Shown in pieces: positions 18,622-27,287 of a stretch of DNA of 64,000 bases (positions are counted from its first letter, which is position 1; each line of letters starts with the position of its first letter). A model generated the notes under the pieces. The model saw nothing but the letters and a program-made list of their open reading frames with translations. It was not told the origin of the DNA and did not search any database. The translations under genes were made by a program, and so were the position numbers. This DNA is from Pseudomonas crudilactis (lineage in GTDB: Bacteria; Pseudomonadota; Gammaproteobacteria; Pseudomonadales; Pseudomonadaceae), in assembly GCF_013433315.1 (NCBI RefSeq), contig NZ_WXVV01000002.1, forward strand, positions 1 through 64,000. Direction: 5' to 3'.

Positions 18622-19227
18622 ATGACCGAACCCGCGCTGCTGCCCCGCCCGCAACTTCGTCGCCTGCTGCGCAAGGCGCGCCGCGCGCTCACGCCGGGCG
18701 AGCAACGCCAAGCGGCCAAAGGCCTGTTCCGGCAATTGGCCCAAGACCCGCACTTTCGTCGGGCGAAACACATTTCCCTGTACCTGCCCACCGACGGTGA
18801 AATCGATCCGCGCCTGCTGCTGCGTGAAGCCCAGCGCCGAGGCAAAGCCACGTACCTGCCAGTGCTCAGTGCCTGGCCGCGAACCAAAATGGTCTTCCAG
18901 CGCATTCGCCCCGGCGAGAAGCTCAAAGCCAATCGCTTTCGCATTCTTGAGCCGCGGGCCAATCTGGCCAGGCAACGCAAGGTCTGGGCGCTGGATCTGG
19001 TGTTGTTACCGCTGGTGGGTTTTGACGACGTCGGCGGACGCCTGGGGATGGGCGGCGGATTTTACGATCGCAGCCTCGCGTATCTGGCCCGGCGCCAGAA
19101 CTGGCGCAAGCCGACGCTATTAGGGCTGGCTCATGAATGTCAGAAGGTCGAACGCTTGGCGCAAGCAAGCTGGGATGTACCGTTGCAAGGCACGGTCACC
19201 GATAAGGCGTGGTATTTCGCGGGATAG
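18622..19227 (+). CDS. 5-formyltetrahydrofolate cyclo-ligase
   Basis: The 201-residue protein converts 5-formyltetrahydrofolate to methenyltetrahydrofolate with ATP. The family signature is the VGFDDVGGRLGMGGGFYDR segment near residue 133. The open frame reaches back to 18565, inside the 6S terminator, so the ATG at 18622 is preferred and gives the usual length. The pairing with 6S RNA is the same as ssrS-ygfA in E. coli, where the two are linked in persistence and folate metabolism. Confidence 0.93.
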   Translation: MTEPALLPRPQLRRLLRKARRALTPGEQRQAAKGLFRQLAQDPHFRRAKHISLYLPTDGEIDPRLLLREAQRRGKATYLPVLSAWPRTKMVFQRIRPGEKLKANRFRILEPRANLARQRKVWALDLVLLPLVGFDDVGGRLGMGGGFYDRSLAYLARRQNWRKPTLLGLAHECQKVERLAQASWDVPLQGTVTDKAWYFAG

Positions 19228-19263
19228 GACGCCGCACGGAACAGCGGCGTCGAGAAAGCAGTT

Positions 19264-19419
19264 TCAGCGCTTGAAAGCGGTCGACTGTTGAACCTGTTGC
19301 GCGACTTCAATCGGCGCGTCGGCCTTGTTCGACCACAGGCTCTGCGCGTAACCGGTGGTCACGACACCCAAGCCAAACAAAATTACCAAAGTCCATAGTA
19401 AATCCGGTTTGCGTTTCAT
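19264..19419 (-). CDS. Small single-span membrane protein (51 residues)
   Basis: The short gene reads MKRKPDLLWTLVILFGLG and onward: a positive N-terminus, one hydrophobic helix (about residues 7-24) and a soluble tail rich in Gln and Ala ending in AFKR. A GAGGGGGG ribosome binding site precedes the ATG by about seven bases. It fills the otherwise empty 390-base gap between fcl and the EVE-domain gene. I do not know its function. The clean start signal and membrane helix make it likely to be real. Confidence 0.72.
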   Translation of the reverse strand: MKRKPDLLWTLVILFGLGVVTTGYAQSLWSNKADAPIEVAQQVQQSTAFKR

Positions 19420-19617
19420 CGATTGCCCCCCTCAAGGCACATCATCACGATGACAGCAGCGGTTTCCGTTTGTAGGCCGTGCAGCAGCGTCAAGCTTTAA
19501 AGGCCGGCATTTTGCGGCAACGTGAACCTGTGCGCAAACGCTGACGTCAACCGACTGTCGGTTTGTCATAAAATTGCCCGACAACCTGCCCAATGACCGT
19601 TTCAGGAGCAAAAAACC

Positions 19618-20070
19618 ATGGCCTATTGGCTGATGAAGTCCGAGCCCGACGAACTTTCGATCAAAGGCCTGGAAAAACTTGGCACAGCGCGCTGGGACGG
19701 GGTGCGCAACTATCAGGCGCGTAACTTTCTGCGGGCGATGGCGGTGGGCGACGAGTTCTTTTTCTACCATTCCAGCTGCCCGGAGCCGGGAATTGCCGGG
19801 ATTGGCAAGATTATCGAGGCGGCGTACCCGGATCCCACCGCACTGGAACCGGAGAGCCATTACTTCGATCCCAAGGCTACGCAGGAGAAGAACGCGTGGA
19901 GTGCGATTGACGTTGAACACGTCGAGACGTTTGCGCGGGTGTTGAAGCTGGATTATCTGAAGCAGCAGACCACGCTGGCGGAGATGCCGTTGGTACAGAA
20001 GGGCTCGCGGCTGTCGGTGATGCCGGTAACGCCGGAGCAGTGGGCGGCGGTGATTGCGCTTAAACCCTGA
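19618..20070 (+). CDS. EVE domain protein
   Basis: The 150-residue protein is a stand-alone EVE domain (PUA-like fold). The N-terminal YWLMKSEPDE and the WDGVRNYQARNFLR segment are diagnostic. EVE domains are thought to read modified bases in DNA or RNA. An AGGAGCAAAA ribosome binding site precedes the ATG. It is followed by a REP pair and a minus-strand gene. Confidence 0.93.
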   Translation: MAYWLMKSEPDELSIKGLEKLGTARWDGVRNYQARNFLRAMAVGDEFFFYHSSCPEPGIAGIGKIIEAAYPDPTALEPESHYFDPKATQEKNAWSAIDVEHVETFARVLKLDYLKQQTTLAEMPLVQKGSRLSVMPVTPEQWAAVIALKP

Positions 20071-20095
20071 GGGAAATGTCGCCTGAAACATTGCC

Positions 20096-20166
20096 ATCGC
20101 GAGCAGGCTCACTCCTACAGGGGAACGCATTCCAACTGTAGGAGTGAGCCTGCTCGCGAAGAGGCC
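20096..20166. repeat. Inverted REP pair (REPIN)
   Basis: The arms read ATCGCGAGCAGGCTCACTCC and GGAGTGAGCCTGCTCGCGAA. Both belong to the CACTCCTACAG subtype and are separated by only about 25 bases. Confidence 0.88.
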
Positions 20167-20185
20167 CGCCCGGACAACAAATGAC

Positions 20186-20593
20186 TTACTGAATGATCAG
20201 GTTGTTGAACAACAGATCTTCAACCACCGGCTTGCCGGTCTCGTCATTCATCACTTGCTGGGTCTGCTTCAACGCTTCCTGACGCAGCTTTTCCTTGCCT
20301 TCAATGCTACCCATTGCCTCAGTGGTCTGCTGAGTGAACAGCGCTACCAGCTGATTGCGGATCAGTGGTTCGTTGGCCTTGACCAGTTTGCTCGCCTCTT
20401 CACCGGTCACACGCAGTGCCACATCGGCCTTGTAGACCTTGAGCTTCGGCGTGCCGTCCAGCCCATAGTTACCCACGAACGGCGGGCTCAGGGTGATGTA
20501 GCTTACCTTCGGCGCCTCGCCTTCTTTGGCTTCTTCGGCCAGCGCTGCCACAGGCAGAGACAGGGCCAGCAACAACATGATCCACGCTTTCAC
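20186..20593 (-). CDS. FliL-like flagellar basal-body-associated protein
   Basis: The 135-residue protein has an N-terminal hydrophobic segment that could be a signal peptide (cleavage after AALA near residue 19) followed by a FliL-type domain with YITLSPPFVGNYG and a C-terminal FNNLIIQ end. FliL proteins surround the flagellar stator. Here the gene is away from flagellar genes. Translation most likely starts at the GTG at 20593, preceded by AAGGAGCGAATT; upstream frames to 20704 lack such a site. The molecular role of this unlinked copy is uncertain. Confidence 0.82.
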   Translation of the reverse strand: MKAWIMLLLALSLPVAALAEEAKEGEAPKVSYITLSPPFVGNYGLDGTPKLKVYKADVALRVTGEEASKLVKANEPLIRNQLVALFTQQTTEAMGSIEGKEKLRQEALKQTQQVMNDETGKPVVEDLLFNNLIIQ

Positions 20594-20743
20594 AATTCGC
20601 TCCTTATCCGGTTTGCGGCCTAGCATAACGACCCGCCGCGCAAGCACAAGCTTATGGCTGACTATCAGGGCCGGGTATGCTCGTTGACCCGTTGACTGAC
20701 ACACCTACACTTATCGGCCATCACTCCCAAAGGAATAGCCCTG

Positions 20744-21721
20744 ATGAAAGCCGTGCTGTGCAAAGCCTTCGGCCCTGCCGAATCGCTGGTGCTGGAAGAC
20801 GTCGCCAGTCCCGCCCTGAAGAAGAACGAAATCCTCCTGGACGTGCACGCCGCCGGGGTCAACTTCCCGGACACGCTGATCATCGAGGGCAAGTACCAAT
20901 TCAAGCCGCCCTTTCCGTTTTCACCGGGTGGCGAAGCGGCCGGCGTGGTTCGCGAAGTCGGCGAGAAGGTCAGCCACCTCAAGGTCGGTGACCGGGTCAT
21001 GGCCCTGACCGGTTGGGGCAGTTTCGCTGAACAGGTCGCGGTGCCGGGCTATAACGTACTGCCGATTCCGCCGTCGATGGATTTCAACATCGCTGCCGCC
21101 TTCAGCATGACCTACGGCACCTCGATGCACGCGCTCAAGCAACGCGCCAACCTGCAACCGGGCGAAACCCTGCTGGTGCTCGGTGCGTCCGGCGGTGTCG
21201 GCCTGGCCGCCGTGGAGATCGGCAAAGCCATGGGCGCCCGCGTCATCGCTGCTGCCAGCAGCGCGGAGAAACTCGCGGTGGCCAAAGCGGCCGGCGCCGA
21301 TGAGCTGATCAATTACAGCGAAGCCAGCCTCAAGGACGAAATCAAACGCCTCACCGACGGCCAGGGTGCCGATGTGATTTACGACCCGGTCGGCGGCGAC
21401 CTGTTCGACCAAGCCATTCGCGCCATCGCCTGGAACGGCCGCCTGCTGGTGGTCGGCTTCGCCAGCGGTCGGATTCCGGAACTGCCGGTCAACCTTGCCC
21501 TGCTCAAAGGCGCGGCGGTGCTCGGCGTGTTCTGGGGTTCCTTCGCCCAGCGCCAGCCGCAAGACAACGCGGCGAACTTCCAGCAGTTATTCGGCTGGTT
21601 TGCCGAGGGCAAGTTGAAACCGCTGGTGTCGCAGGTCTATCCGCTGAGCAATGTGGCGCAGGCGATCAATGATCTTGGCCAGCGCAAGGCTGTCGGCAAG
21701 GTGGTGGTGCAGGTTCGCTGA
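20744..21721 (+). CDS. NADPH:quinone oxidoreductase family protein
   Basis: The 325-residue protein is a medium-chain dehydrogenase/reductase of the zinc-free quinone oxidoreductase type. The catalytic N-terminal domain has AGVNFPDTLIIEGKYQ, and the NADPH-binding fold has VLGASGGVGLAAVEIG near residue 145. The substrate is not determined by the sequence. It is divergent from the FliL-like gene and runs toward a minus-strand phosphatase-like gene. Confidence 0.9.
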   Translation: MKAVLCKAFGPAESLVLEDVASPALKKNEILLDVHAAGVNFPDTLIIEGKYQFKPPFPFSPGGEAAGVVREVGEKVSHLKVGDRVMALTGWGSFAEQVAVPGYNVLPIPPSMDFNIAAAFSMTYGTSMHALKQRANLQPGETLLVLGASGGVGLAAVEIGKAMGARVIAAASSAEKLAVAKAAGADELINYSEASLKDEIKRLTDGQGADVIYDPVGGDLFDQAIRAIAWNGRLLVVGFASGRIPELPVNLALLKGAAVLGVFWGSFAQRQPQDNAANFQQLFGWFAEGKLKPLVSQVYPLSNVAQAINDLGQRKAVGKVVVQVR

Positions 21722-21727
21722 GACTCT

Positions 21728-22357
21728 TCAACGACCGGGCGACGCCGCTATGTCGCCCGGCATCAGATGTTCCTGAACCTTTTCGCTCTGTGACTCAACA
21801 AGCTTTCCCTTGTCATCGAAGCGCAGAACGATCAGCCAATCGTAAACATCGACCGGCCATTTCGGCTGGCCGATCAGCATCGGGCCATCACCGCCGAAGG
21901 CGGCAATCAGTTTGTTGATATGGCTGTGGTGCCATGCAATCAGCACGGTTTTCGCCTGATTGCTCTTGCGCAGCGAACTGACCAGATTGTCGACGTCGTT
22001 ATTGGCAAACGGCTGTTCGATGGGCAATTGCAGGCGCTGGGACAGCGGAATCAGTGTCTGACGCGGTCGGATGCTTTCCGGGCTGTCGGCGGTAGCGATC
22101 AGACGTTGGGGCGTGAGTGCCTGGTCGTCCAGTTGCAACGAGGTGAAATAGTCCGCGTAGGCAACGGCGCGCTGCTCGCCCCGGGCATTGAGTTCACGGC
22201 CCACCTCAGGCTTTTCCGCATGGCGGACGATCAATACGGTGACATTGCGCAGGCCTGGCGCTGCAGAACCCTGCGCGAAGCTCAACACCAGCACTGAAGC
22301 AGCCACAACAGCAACCATCAACAGTCTGGGCAATAGCCTGCGAACTTTCGGGGTCAT
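21728..22357 (-). CDS. Histidine phosphatase superfamily protein, membrane-anchored or secreted
   Basis: The 209-residue protein begins with an uncleaved anchor or signal sequence (about residues 12-32). It then carries the phosphoglycerate-mutase-like motif LIVRHAEKPE, in which RH is the catalytic phosphate-binding pair, and a second histidine in the AWHHSHI segment near residue 142. The substrate is unknown. It is convergent with the quinone reductase and divergent from glpT. Confidence 0.82.
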   Translation of the reverse strand: MTPKVRRLLPRLLMVAVVAASVLVLSFAQGSAAPGLRNVTVLIVRHAEKPEVGRELNARGEQRAVAYADYFTSLQLDDQALTPQRLIATADSPESIRPRQTLIPLSQRLQLPIEQPFANNDVDNLVSSLRKSNQAKTVLIAWHHSHINKLIAAFGGDGPMLIGQPKWPVDVYDWLIVLRFDDKGKLVESQSEKVQEHLMPGDIAASPGR

Positions 22358-22516
22358 CGTTTATCTCGCGAAATCAGTCGATCTGTAGATCGCGAGTCTA
22401 AGCCACAACGTCCCGACCGCCACAAAAACGCCCTGTTCTTACAGCTGAGCGACAGGTTCGTAAAGGAACGCGCGACTTCCAACATTTTCCGCTATTTGCT
22501 CGATGCGAACCGGTGC

Positions 22517-22536
22517 TATTTTCGGTAACGAAACTG
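22517..22536 (+). promoter_or_regulatory. GlpR-type operator upstream of glpT
   Basis: The sequence TTCGGTAACGAA at 22521-22532 matches 11 of 12 positions of the E. coli GlpR core TTCGwTAwCGAA. It lies about 50 bases upstream of the glpT start. An eight-base inverted repeat (GATGCGAA at 22502-22509 and TTCGCATC at 22542-22549) brackets it symmetrically. Repression by GlpR and release by glycerol 3-phosphate would fit the transporter. Confidence 0.6.
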
Positions 22537-22581
22537 TAACATTCGCATCCGCAGTCAAAACAAGAAATCTGGAGCTCTTGA

Positions 22582-23931
22582 ATGTTTGCTTTCTTTCGTC
22601 CTGCCGCACATCAGGCTCCATTGCCTGAAGAAAAAATAGACAGCACGTACCGACGTCTGCGCTGGCAGATCTTCGCCGGTATTTTCTTTGGCTACGCGGG
22701 TTATTACCTGCTGCGCAAAAACTTCTCCCTGGCCATGCCGTACCTGATCGACGAAGGCTACAGCCGCGGCGATCTGGGCCTGGCGATGTCGGCGATCGCC
22801 ATTGCTTATGGTTTGTCGAAATTCCTCATGGGCCTGGTGTCCGACCGTTCCAACCCGCGCTACTTCCTGCCGTTCGGCCTGCTGGTGTCGGCCGGGGTGA
22901 TGTTCATTTTCGGTTTCGCACCTTGGGCAACGTCCAGCGTGACCATGATGTTCATTCTGCTGTTCATCAACGGCTGGGCCCAGGGCATGGGCTGGCCGCC
23001 AAGTGGCCGGACCATGGTGCACTGGTGGTCGCAGAAGGAACGCGGCGGCGTGGTGTCCGTGTGGAACGTGGCGCATAACGTTGGCGGCGGTCTGATCGGC
23101 CCGCTGTTCCTGCTCGGCATGGGCTTGTTCAACGACTGGCATGCAGCGTTCTACGTACCGGCAGCGGTGGCGCTGGGCGTGGCGGTGTTCGCCTTCATCA
23201 CCATGCGCGACACCCCGCAATCGGTTGGCCTGCCGCCAATCGAGAAATACAAGAACGATTACCCGGAAGGCTACGACGCCAGCCACGAAGACGAATTCAG
23301 CGCGAAAGAGATCTTCGTCAAATACGTGCTGCGCAACAAAATGCTCTGGTACATCGCCATGGCCAACGTCTTCGTCTACCTGCTGCGCTACGGCGTGCTC
23401 GACTGGGCACCGACCTACCTGAAAGAAGCCAAGGGCTTCACCGTGGATAAAACCTCGTGGGCTTATTTCTTCTACGAGTGGGCGGGGATTCCGGGCACGC
23501 TGCTGTGCGGCTGGATGTCGGACAAGATCTTCCGTGGCAACCGTGGCCTGACCGGCATGGTGTTCATGGCGCTGGTGACCGTGGCAACGCTGGTTTACTG
23601 GCTGAACCCGGCCGGCAACCCGACCGTCGACATGATCGCGCTGTTCTCGATCGGCTTCCTGATCTACGGCCCGGTGATGCTGATCGGCCTGCAGGCGCTG
23701 GAACTGGCACCGAAGAAAGCCGCTGGCACTGCTGCGGGCTTCACCGGTCTGTTCGGTTATCTGGGTGGTTCGGTCGCGGCGAGTGCGGCGATGGGCTACA
23801 CCGTTGACCATTTCGGCTGGGACGGTGGTTTCGTGCTGCTGGTGGGCGCTTGCCTGCTGGCGATGGCCTTCCTCGCCCCGACGCTATGGCACAAGCAAGT
23901 CGCCAGTCAGAGCCGTGAAGCAGTCGCTTGA
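22582..23931 (+). CDS. glpT: Glycerol-3-phosphate transporter
   Basis: The 449-residue protein is an inner-membrane major-facilitator antiporter that exchanges glycerol 3-phosphate for phosphate. It shows twelve hydrophobic segments, the [22 protein letters not shown] start of the organophosphate:phosphate antiporter family (with the two transport arginines of the GlpT type likely at the RK and the later LLRYG segment) and the conserved [13 protein letters not shown] loop. A GGAG site precedes the ATG. Its last 25 bases overlap the convergent chaC gene. Confidence 0.95.
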   Translation: MFAFFRPAAHQAPLPEEKIDSTYRRLRWQIFAGIFFGYAGYYLLRKNFSLAMPYLIDEGYSRGDLGLAMSAIAIAYGLSKFLMGLVSDRSNPRYFLPFGLLVSAGVMFIFGFAPWATSSVTMMFILLFINGWAQGMGWPPSGRTMVHWWSQKERGGVVSVWNVAHNVGGGLIGPLFLLGMGLFNDWHAAFYVPAAVALGVAVFAFITMRDTPQSVGLPPIEKYKNDYPEGYDASHEDEFSAKEIFVKYVLRNKMLWYIAMANVFVYLLRYGVLDWAPTYLKEAKGFTVDKTSWAYFFYEWAGIPGTLLCGWMSDKIFRGNRGLTGMVFMALVTVATLVYWLNPAGNPTVDMIALFSIGFLIYGPVMLIGLQALELAPKKAAGTAAGFTGLFGYLGGSVAASAAMGYTVDHFGWDGGFVLLVGACLLAMAFLAPTLWHKQVASQSREAVA

Positions 23932-24575
23932 TCGCTTTGTGATTTACAGCGCTTGAGCCGCGCCTCCAGATTACGGTCTGGCATGGCGTGGCTGCGCAGG
24001 GCGTGGGCGGTCTGCTCGACATAATCGCGAGTGGTGCCGTAACGCCCGCAAGCGCTTGCGAACACCTGGCTCAGCACGTGATCCGGCAAGTTGCCGGCAT
24101 AGCTGGGCAGGTGTCGCTCCAAAACGAATCCCAAGGCCTGCACCTGGCTACCGTCGGCAAGACGGCAGTTGAGCCAGTGTGGCCGATAGGATGGCACCGG
24201 CATCTCGCGTTTCCACAACGCGTACAGCGCCGCATCGAGATTGTCTTCCGGCAAGCGATAAGCGAAGCCGCTGCACGAACCGCCACGATCCAGACCAAAC
24301 ACCAGTCCCGGCATTTCCGGCGTACCGCGGTGCTCGTGGGACCACAGGTACAAGCCGCGATGGTAGCCATGCACGCGCCCGCGAACCCGCTCCACCGCCG
24401 AACATTCCGGGCGCCATATCAGCGAACCGTAGGCGAACAGCCACACCGGCCCGCCCTTGTGGCGCGCCATGGTCGATTGCATGGAAGCGAGAAGTTGTTC
24501 ATGCGTCAGCTGCGGCCCAAGATCGAGCCGCGGAGGGTAATTCAAATTCAGAAAAGCGTTTTCAATGGCGCTCAT
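23907..24575 (-). CDS. chaC: Glutathione-specific gamma-glutamylcyclotransferase
   Basis: The 222-residue protein belongs to the ChaC family, which cleaves glutathione to 5-oxoproline and Cys-Gly. The hallmark substrate loop is seen as [13 protein letters not shown] near residue 43, and the catalytic Glu is probably in the [15 protein letters not shown] region or the WKREMP segment. Length is typical. The 3' end overlaps that of glpT in a tail-to-tail arrangement. Confidence 0.9.
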   Translation of the reverse strand: MSAIENAFLNLNYPPRLDLGPQLTHEQLLASMQSTMARHKGGPVWLFAYGSLIWRPECSAVERVRGRVHGYHRGLYLWSHEHRGTPEMPGLVFGLDRGGSCSGFAYRLPEDNLDAALYALWKREMPVPSYRPHWLNCRLADGSQVQALGFVLERHLPSYAGNLPDHVLSQVFASACGRYGTTRDYVEQTAHALRSHAMPDRNLEARLKRCKSQSDQATASRL

Positions 24576-24702
24576 GGCGAATAGCGTTCAGCTCCCCGCG
24601 GGTGAAGAATTACTTAATAGAACGCACCGCTGTAACAATAAGGCACATATGTTTTAAGGCAATTTGAGTGCCATGGCACAGTTCTTAATTGATTGCCTGA
24701 TT

Positions 24703-24757
24703 GATATATAACCTAGCGGTATTTATGCAATTAGATAAATACCGATCGGCTATATAG
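24703..24757. repeat. AT-rich imperfect palindrome
   Basis: A perfect nine-base inverted repeat (CGGTATTTA at 24717-24725 and TAAATACCG at 24736-24744) is extended outward by partly paired bases to TATATA on both sides. It lies in a strikingly AT-rich gap (24576-24772) between the end of the reductase gene and the start of chaC. It may be a transcription end structure, an operator or a remnant of transferred DNA. Confidence 0.55.
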
Positions 24758-24772
24758 AGAGTTATAACGAAT

Positions 24773-25741
24773 TCAGGAACGAGGGGCGTACGCGAACACA
24801 TCGGCGCGCATTTGATGGGCATCCATCCCAGCTTCGACCAAGGCGTCGAGTGTGCCGTAGACCATGGCCGGCGAGCCGCTGGCGTAGACGTGCAGCGGTT
24901 TCAGGTCAGGGAAGTCCTCGCAGACCGCCTCGTGCAGCATGCCGCAGCGCCCTTCCCAACCGCATTGATCACTGACGACTTTGTGCAGGAACAGGTTGGG
25001 CAACTTCAGCCATTCGTCCCAGTGTTCGATCTCATAGAAATCTTCTGGGCGGCGCACGCCCCAGTACAGATGCACCGGGTGCTTGAAGCCGTTGGCGCGG
25101 CAGTGCTCGATCAGGGCGTGAATCTGGCCCATGCCGGTACCGGCGGCGACCAGCACCAGCGGCCCATCCGGCAGCTCGGCCAGATGCGTATCACCGAATG
25201 GCAGCTCGACCCGCACCATCGCGTTGCGTTGCAGCTGTTCAATCAGGCTCAGTGCACTGGCTTCGCGCGCCAGTACGTGGATTTCCAGATCACGCCCGCC
25301 GTGCGGTGCCGAGGCCATGGAGAATGCTGATTTCTCACCGTTCTCGCGCTCGATCATCAAATACTGCCCGGCGTGATAGCGCGGTGGCTTGCCCGCTGGC
25401 GCACGCAGACGCACGCGCCAGGTGTCGCCGCCGACGTCGCGGCATTCGATGACCTGACATGACAGGCTGCGCACCGGCAGTTCTCCCAGCGCGAGCACGC
25501 CATCCCACAGCAGGATGCAGTCTTCCAGCGGCTCGGCTATGCAAGTGTAGAACTCGCCGTGGTCATGCACCTTGCCGTCCTGCGCGACACTACCTTCAAC
25601 CAGCAGCGCCGCACACACATGACAATTGCCGTTGCGGCAGCTTTGCGGGCATTCGTAGCCCAGGCGCCGCGCGCCATCGAGAATCCGCTCACCGGGCTGT
25701 ATCTCAAGCACTGCTCCGGAGGGCTGCAGGGTTACACGCAT
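24773..25741 (-). CDS. 2Fe-2S ferredoxin/flavin reductase fusion (CDP-6-deoxyglucoseen reductase-like)
   Basis: The 322-residue protein joins an N-terminal plant-type 2Fe-2S domain, with the cysteines of CPQSCRNGNCHVC near residues 36-48, to a ferredoxin-NADP reductase-like FAD and NAD domain (RYHAGQYLMIERENG near 136 and VLVAAGTGMGQIHAL near 210). Annotation tools often call it CDP-6-deoxy-delta-3,4-glucoseen reductase, but no dideoxysugar genes are nearby. The start ATG shares one base with the ubiD stop (TGATG), so it is translationally coupled to ubiD. A role as electron donor for flavin chemistry is more likely. Confidence 0.88.
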   Translation of the reverse strand: MRVTLQPSGAVLEIQPGERILDGARRLGYECPQSCRNGNCHVCAALLVEGSVAQDGKVHDHGEFYTCIAEPLEDCILLWDGVLALGELPVRSLSCQVIECRDVGGDTWRVRLRAPAGKPPRYHAGQYLMIERENGEKSAFSMASAPHGGRDLEIHVLAREASALSLIEQLQRNAMVRVELPFGDTHLAELPDGPLVLVAAGTGMGQIHALIEHCRANGFKHPVHLYWGVRRPEDFYEIEHWDEWLKLPNLFLHKVVSDQCGWEGRCGMLHEAVCEDFPDLKPLHVYASGSPAMVYGTLDALVEAGMDAHQMRADVFAYAPRS

Positions 25742-27207
25742 CAATCTATTCCTAACTGATTCCAGATGGCATCGATCCGTTGGGTGACGGCGTCGTCCTT
25801 GACGATCACACGACCCCACTCGCGAGTGGTTTCGCCCGGCCACTTGTGGGTGGCATCGAGGCCCATTTTCGAACCCAGGCCGGAAATCGGCGAGGCGAAG
25901 TCGAGGTAGTCGATCGGCGTGTTATCGATCATCACCGTGTCGCGCTTGGGGTCCATGCGCGTGGTGATGGCCCAGATCACGTCGTTCCAGTCACGGGCGT
26001 TGATATCGTCGTCGGTGACGATAACGAACTTGGTGTACATGAACTGTCGCAAAAACGACCAGACACCGAGCATCACGCGCTTGGCATGCCCCGGATACGA
26101 CTTCTTCATGGTCACGATGGCCATGCGGTACGAGCAGCCTTCCGGCGGCAGGTAGAAATCGGTGATTTCCGGAAACTGCTTCTGCAGGATCGGCACAAAC
26201 ACTTCGTTCAGCGCCACGCCAAGGATCGCTGGCTCATCCGGCGGACGGCCGGTGTAGGTGCTGTGGTAGATCGGCTTGATCCGGTGGGTAATGCGCTCGA
26301 CGGTGAACACCGGGAAGCTGTCGACTTCGTTGTAATAACCGGTGTGGTCGCCGTACGGGCCTTCATCGGCCATTTCGCCCGGATGGATCACACCTTCGAG
26401 AATGATCTCGGCAGTGGCCGGCACTTGCAAGTCGTTGCCCCGGCACTTGACGAGTTCGGTGCGGTTACCGCGCAAGAGGCCCGCGAATGCATATTCGGAG
26501 AGGCTGTCCGGCACTGGCGTCACCGCGCCGAGGATGGTCGCCGGATCTGCGCCCAGCGCCACGGACACCGGGAACGGCTGACCCGGATGCTTCTCGCACC
26601 ATTCGCGATAGTCCAGCGCGCCGCCACGGTGGCTGAGCCAGCGCATGATCACCTTGTTGCGGCCGATCACTTGCTGACGGTAGATGCCGAGGTTCTGGCG
26701 TTCTTTATTCGGGCCTTTGGTGACAGTCAGGCCCCAAGTGATCAGCGGACCGACGTCGCCGGGCCAGCAGGTCTGCACCGGCAGCATCGCGAGGTCGACG
26801 TCGTCGCCTTCAATGACCACTTCCTGGCAGACCGCGTCTTTGACGACTTTCGGCGCCATCGAAATGATCTTGCGGAAAATCGGCAGTTTCGACCACGCGT
26901 CTTTCAAGCCCTTCGGTGGCTCCGGCTCCTTGAGGAAGGCCAACAGCTTGCCGATTTCACGCAGCTCGCTGACCGACTCGGCGCCCATGCCCATGGCCAC
27001 CCGTTCAGGCGTACCAAACAGGTTGCCGAGCACCGGAATGTCGTAGCCAGTCGGTTTTTCGAACAGCAGCGCCGGGCCCTTGGCCCGCAGCGTGCGGTCG
27101 CACACCTCGGTCATCTCCAGCACCGGCGAGACGGGAATCTGGATGCGTTTCAACTCTCCGCGCTGCTCAAGCTGCTGCACGAAATCCCGAAGATCCTTGA
27201 ATTTCAT
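25741..27207 (-). CDS. ubiD: 4-hydroxy-3-polyprenylbenzoate decarboxylase
   Basis: The 488-residue protein is the UbiD decarboxylase of ubiquinone synthesis and uses prenylated FMN made by UbiX. Family features include the start [14 protein letters not shown], the [16 protein letters not shown] segment and the catalytic Glu/Arg region around [12 protein letters not shown] and [21 protein letters not shown]. The ATG at 27207 gives the usual length; six extra residues upstream (27225) are possible. The downstream reductase overlaps the stop by one base. Confidence 0.96.
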   Translation of the reverse strand: MKFKDLRDFVQQLEQRGELKRIQIPVSPVLEMTEVCDRTLRAKGPALLFEKPTGYDIPVLGNLFGTPERVAMGMGAESVSELREIGKLLAFLKEPEPPKGLKDAWSKLPIFRKIISMAPKVVKDAVCQEVVIEGDDVDLAMLPVQTCWPGDVGPLITWGLTVTKGPNKERQNLGIYRQQVIGRNKVIMRWLSHRGGALDYREWCEKHPGQPFPVSVALGADPATILGAVTPVPDSLSEYAFAGLLRGNRTELVKCRGNDLQVPATAEIILEGVIHPGEMADEGPYGDHTGYYNEVDSFPVFTVERITHRIKPIYHSTYTGRPPDEPAILGVALNEVFVPILQKQFPEITDFYLPPEGCSYRMAIVTMKKSYPGHAKRVMLGVWSFLRQFMYTKFVIVTDDDINARDWNDVIWAITTRMDPKRDTVMIDNTPIDYLDFASPISGLGSKMGLDATHKWPGETTREWGRVIVKDDAVTQRIDAIWNQLGID

Positions 27208-27287
27208 TGACGATGGCACCCTCAAAATAGGCGTACATCCTACCTGCTCTGACGGGCAAACAGCAGCCCGTCAGGCACCGGCATCGC

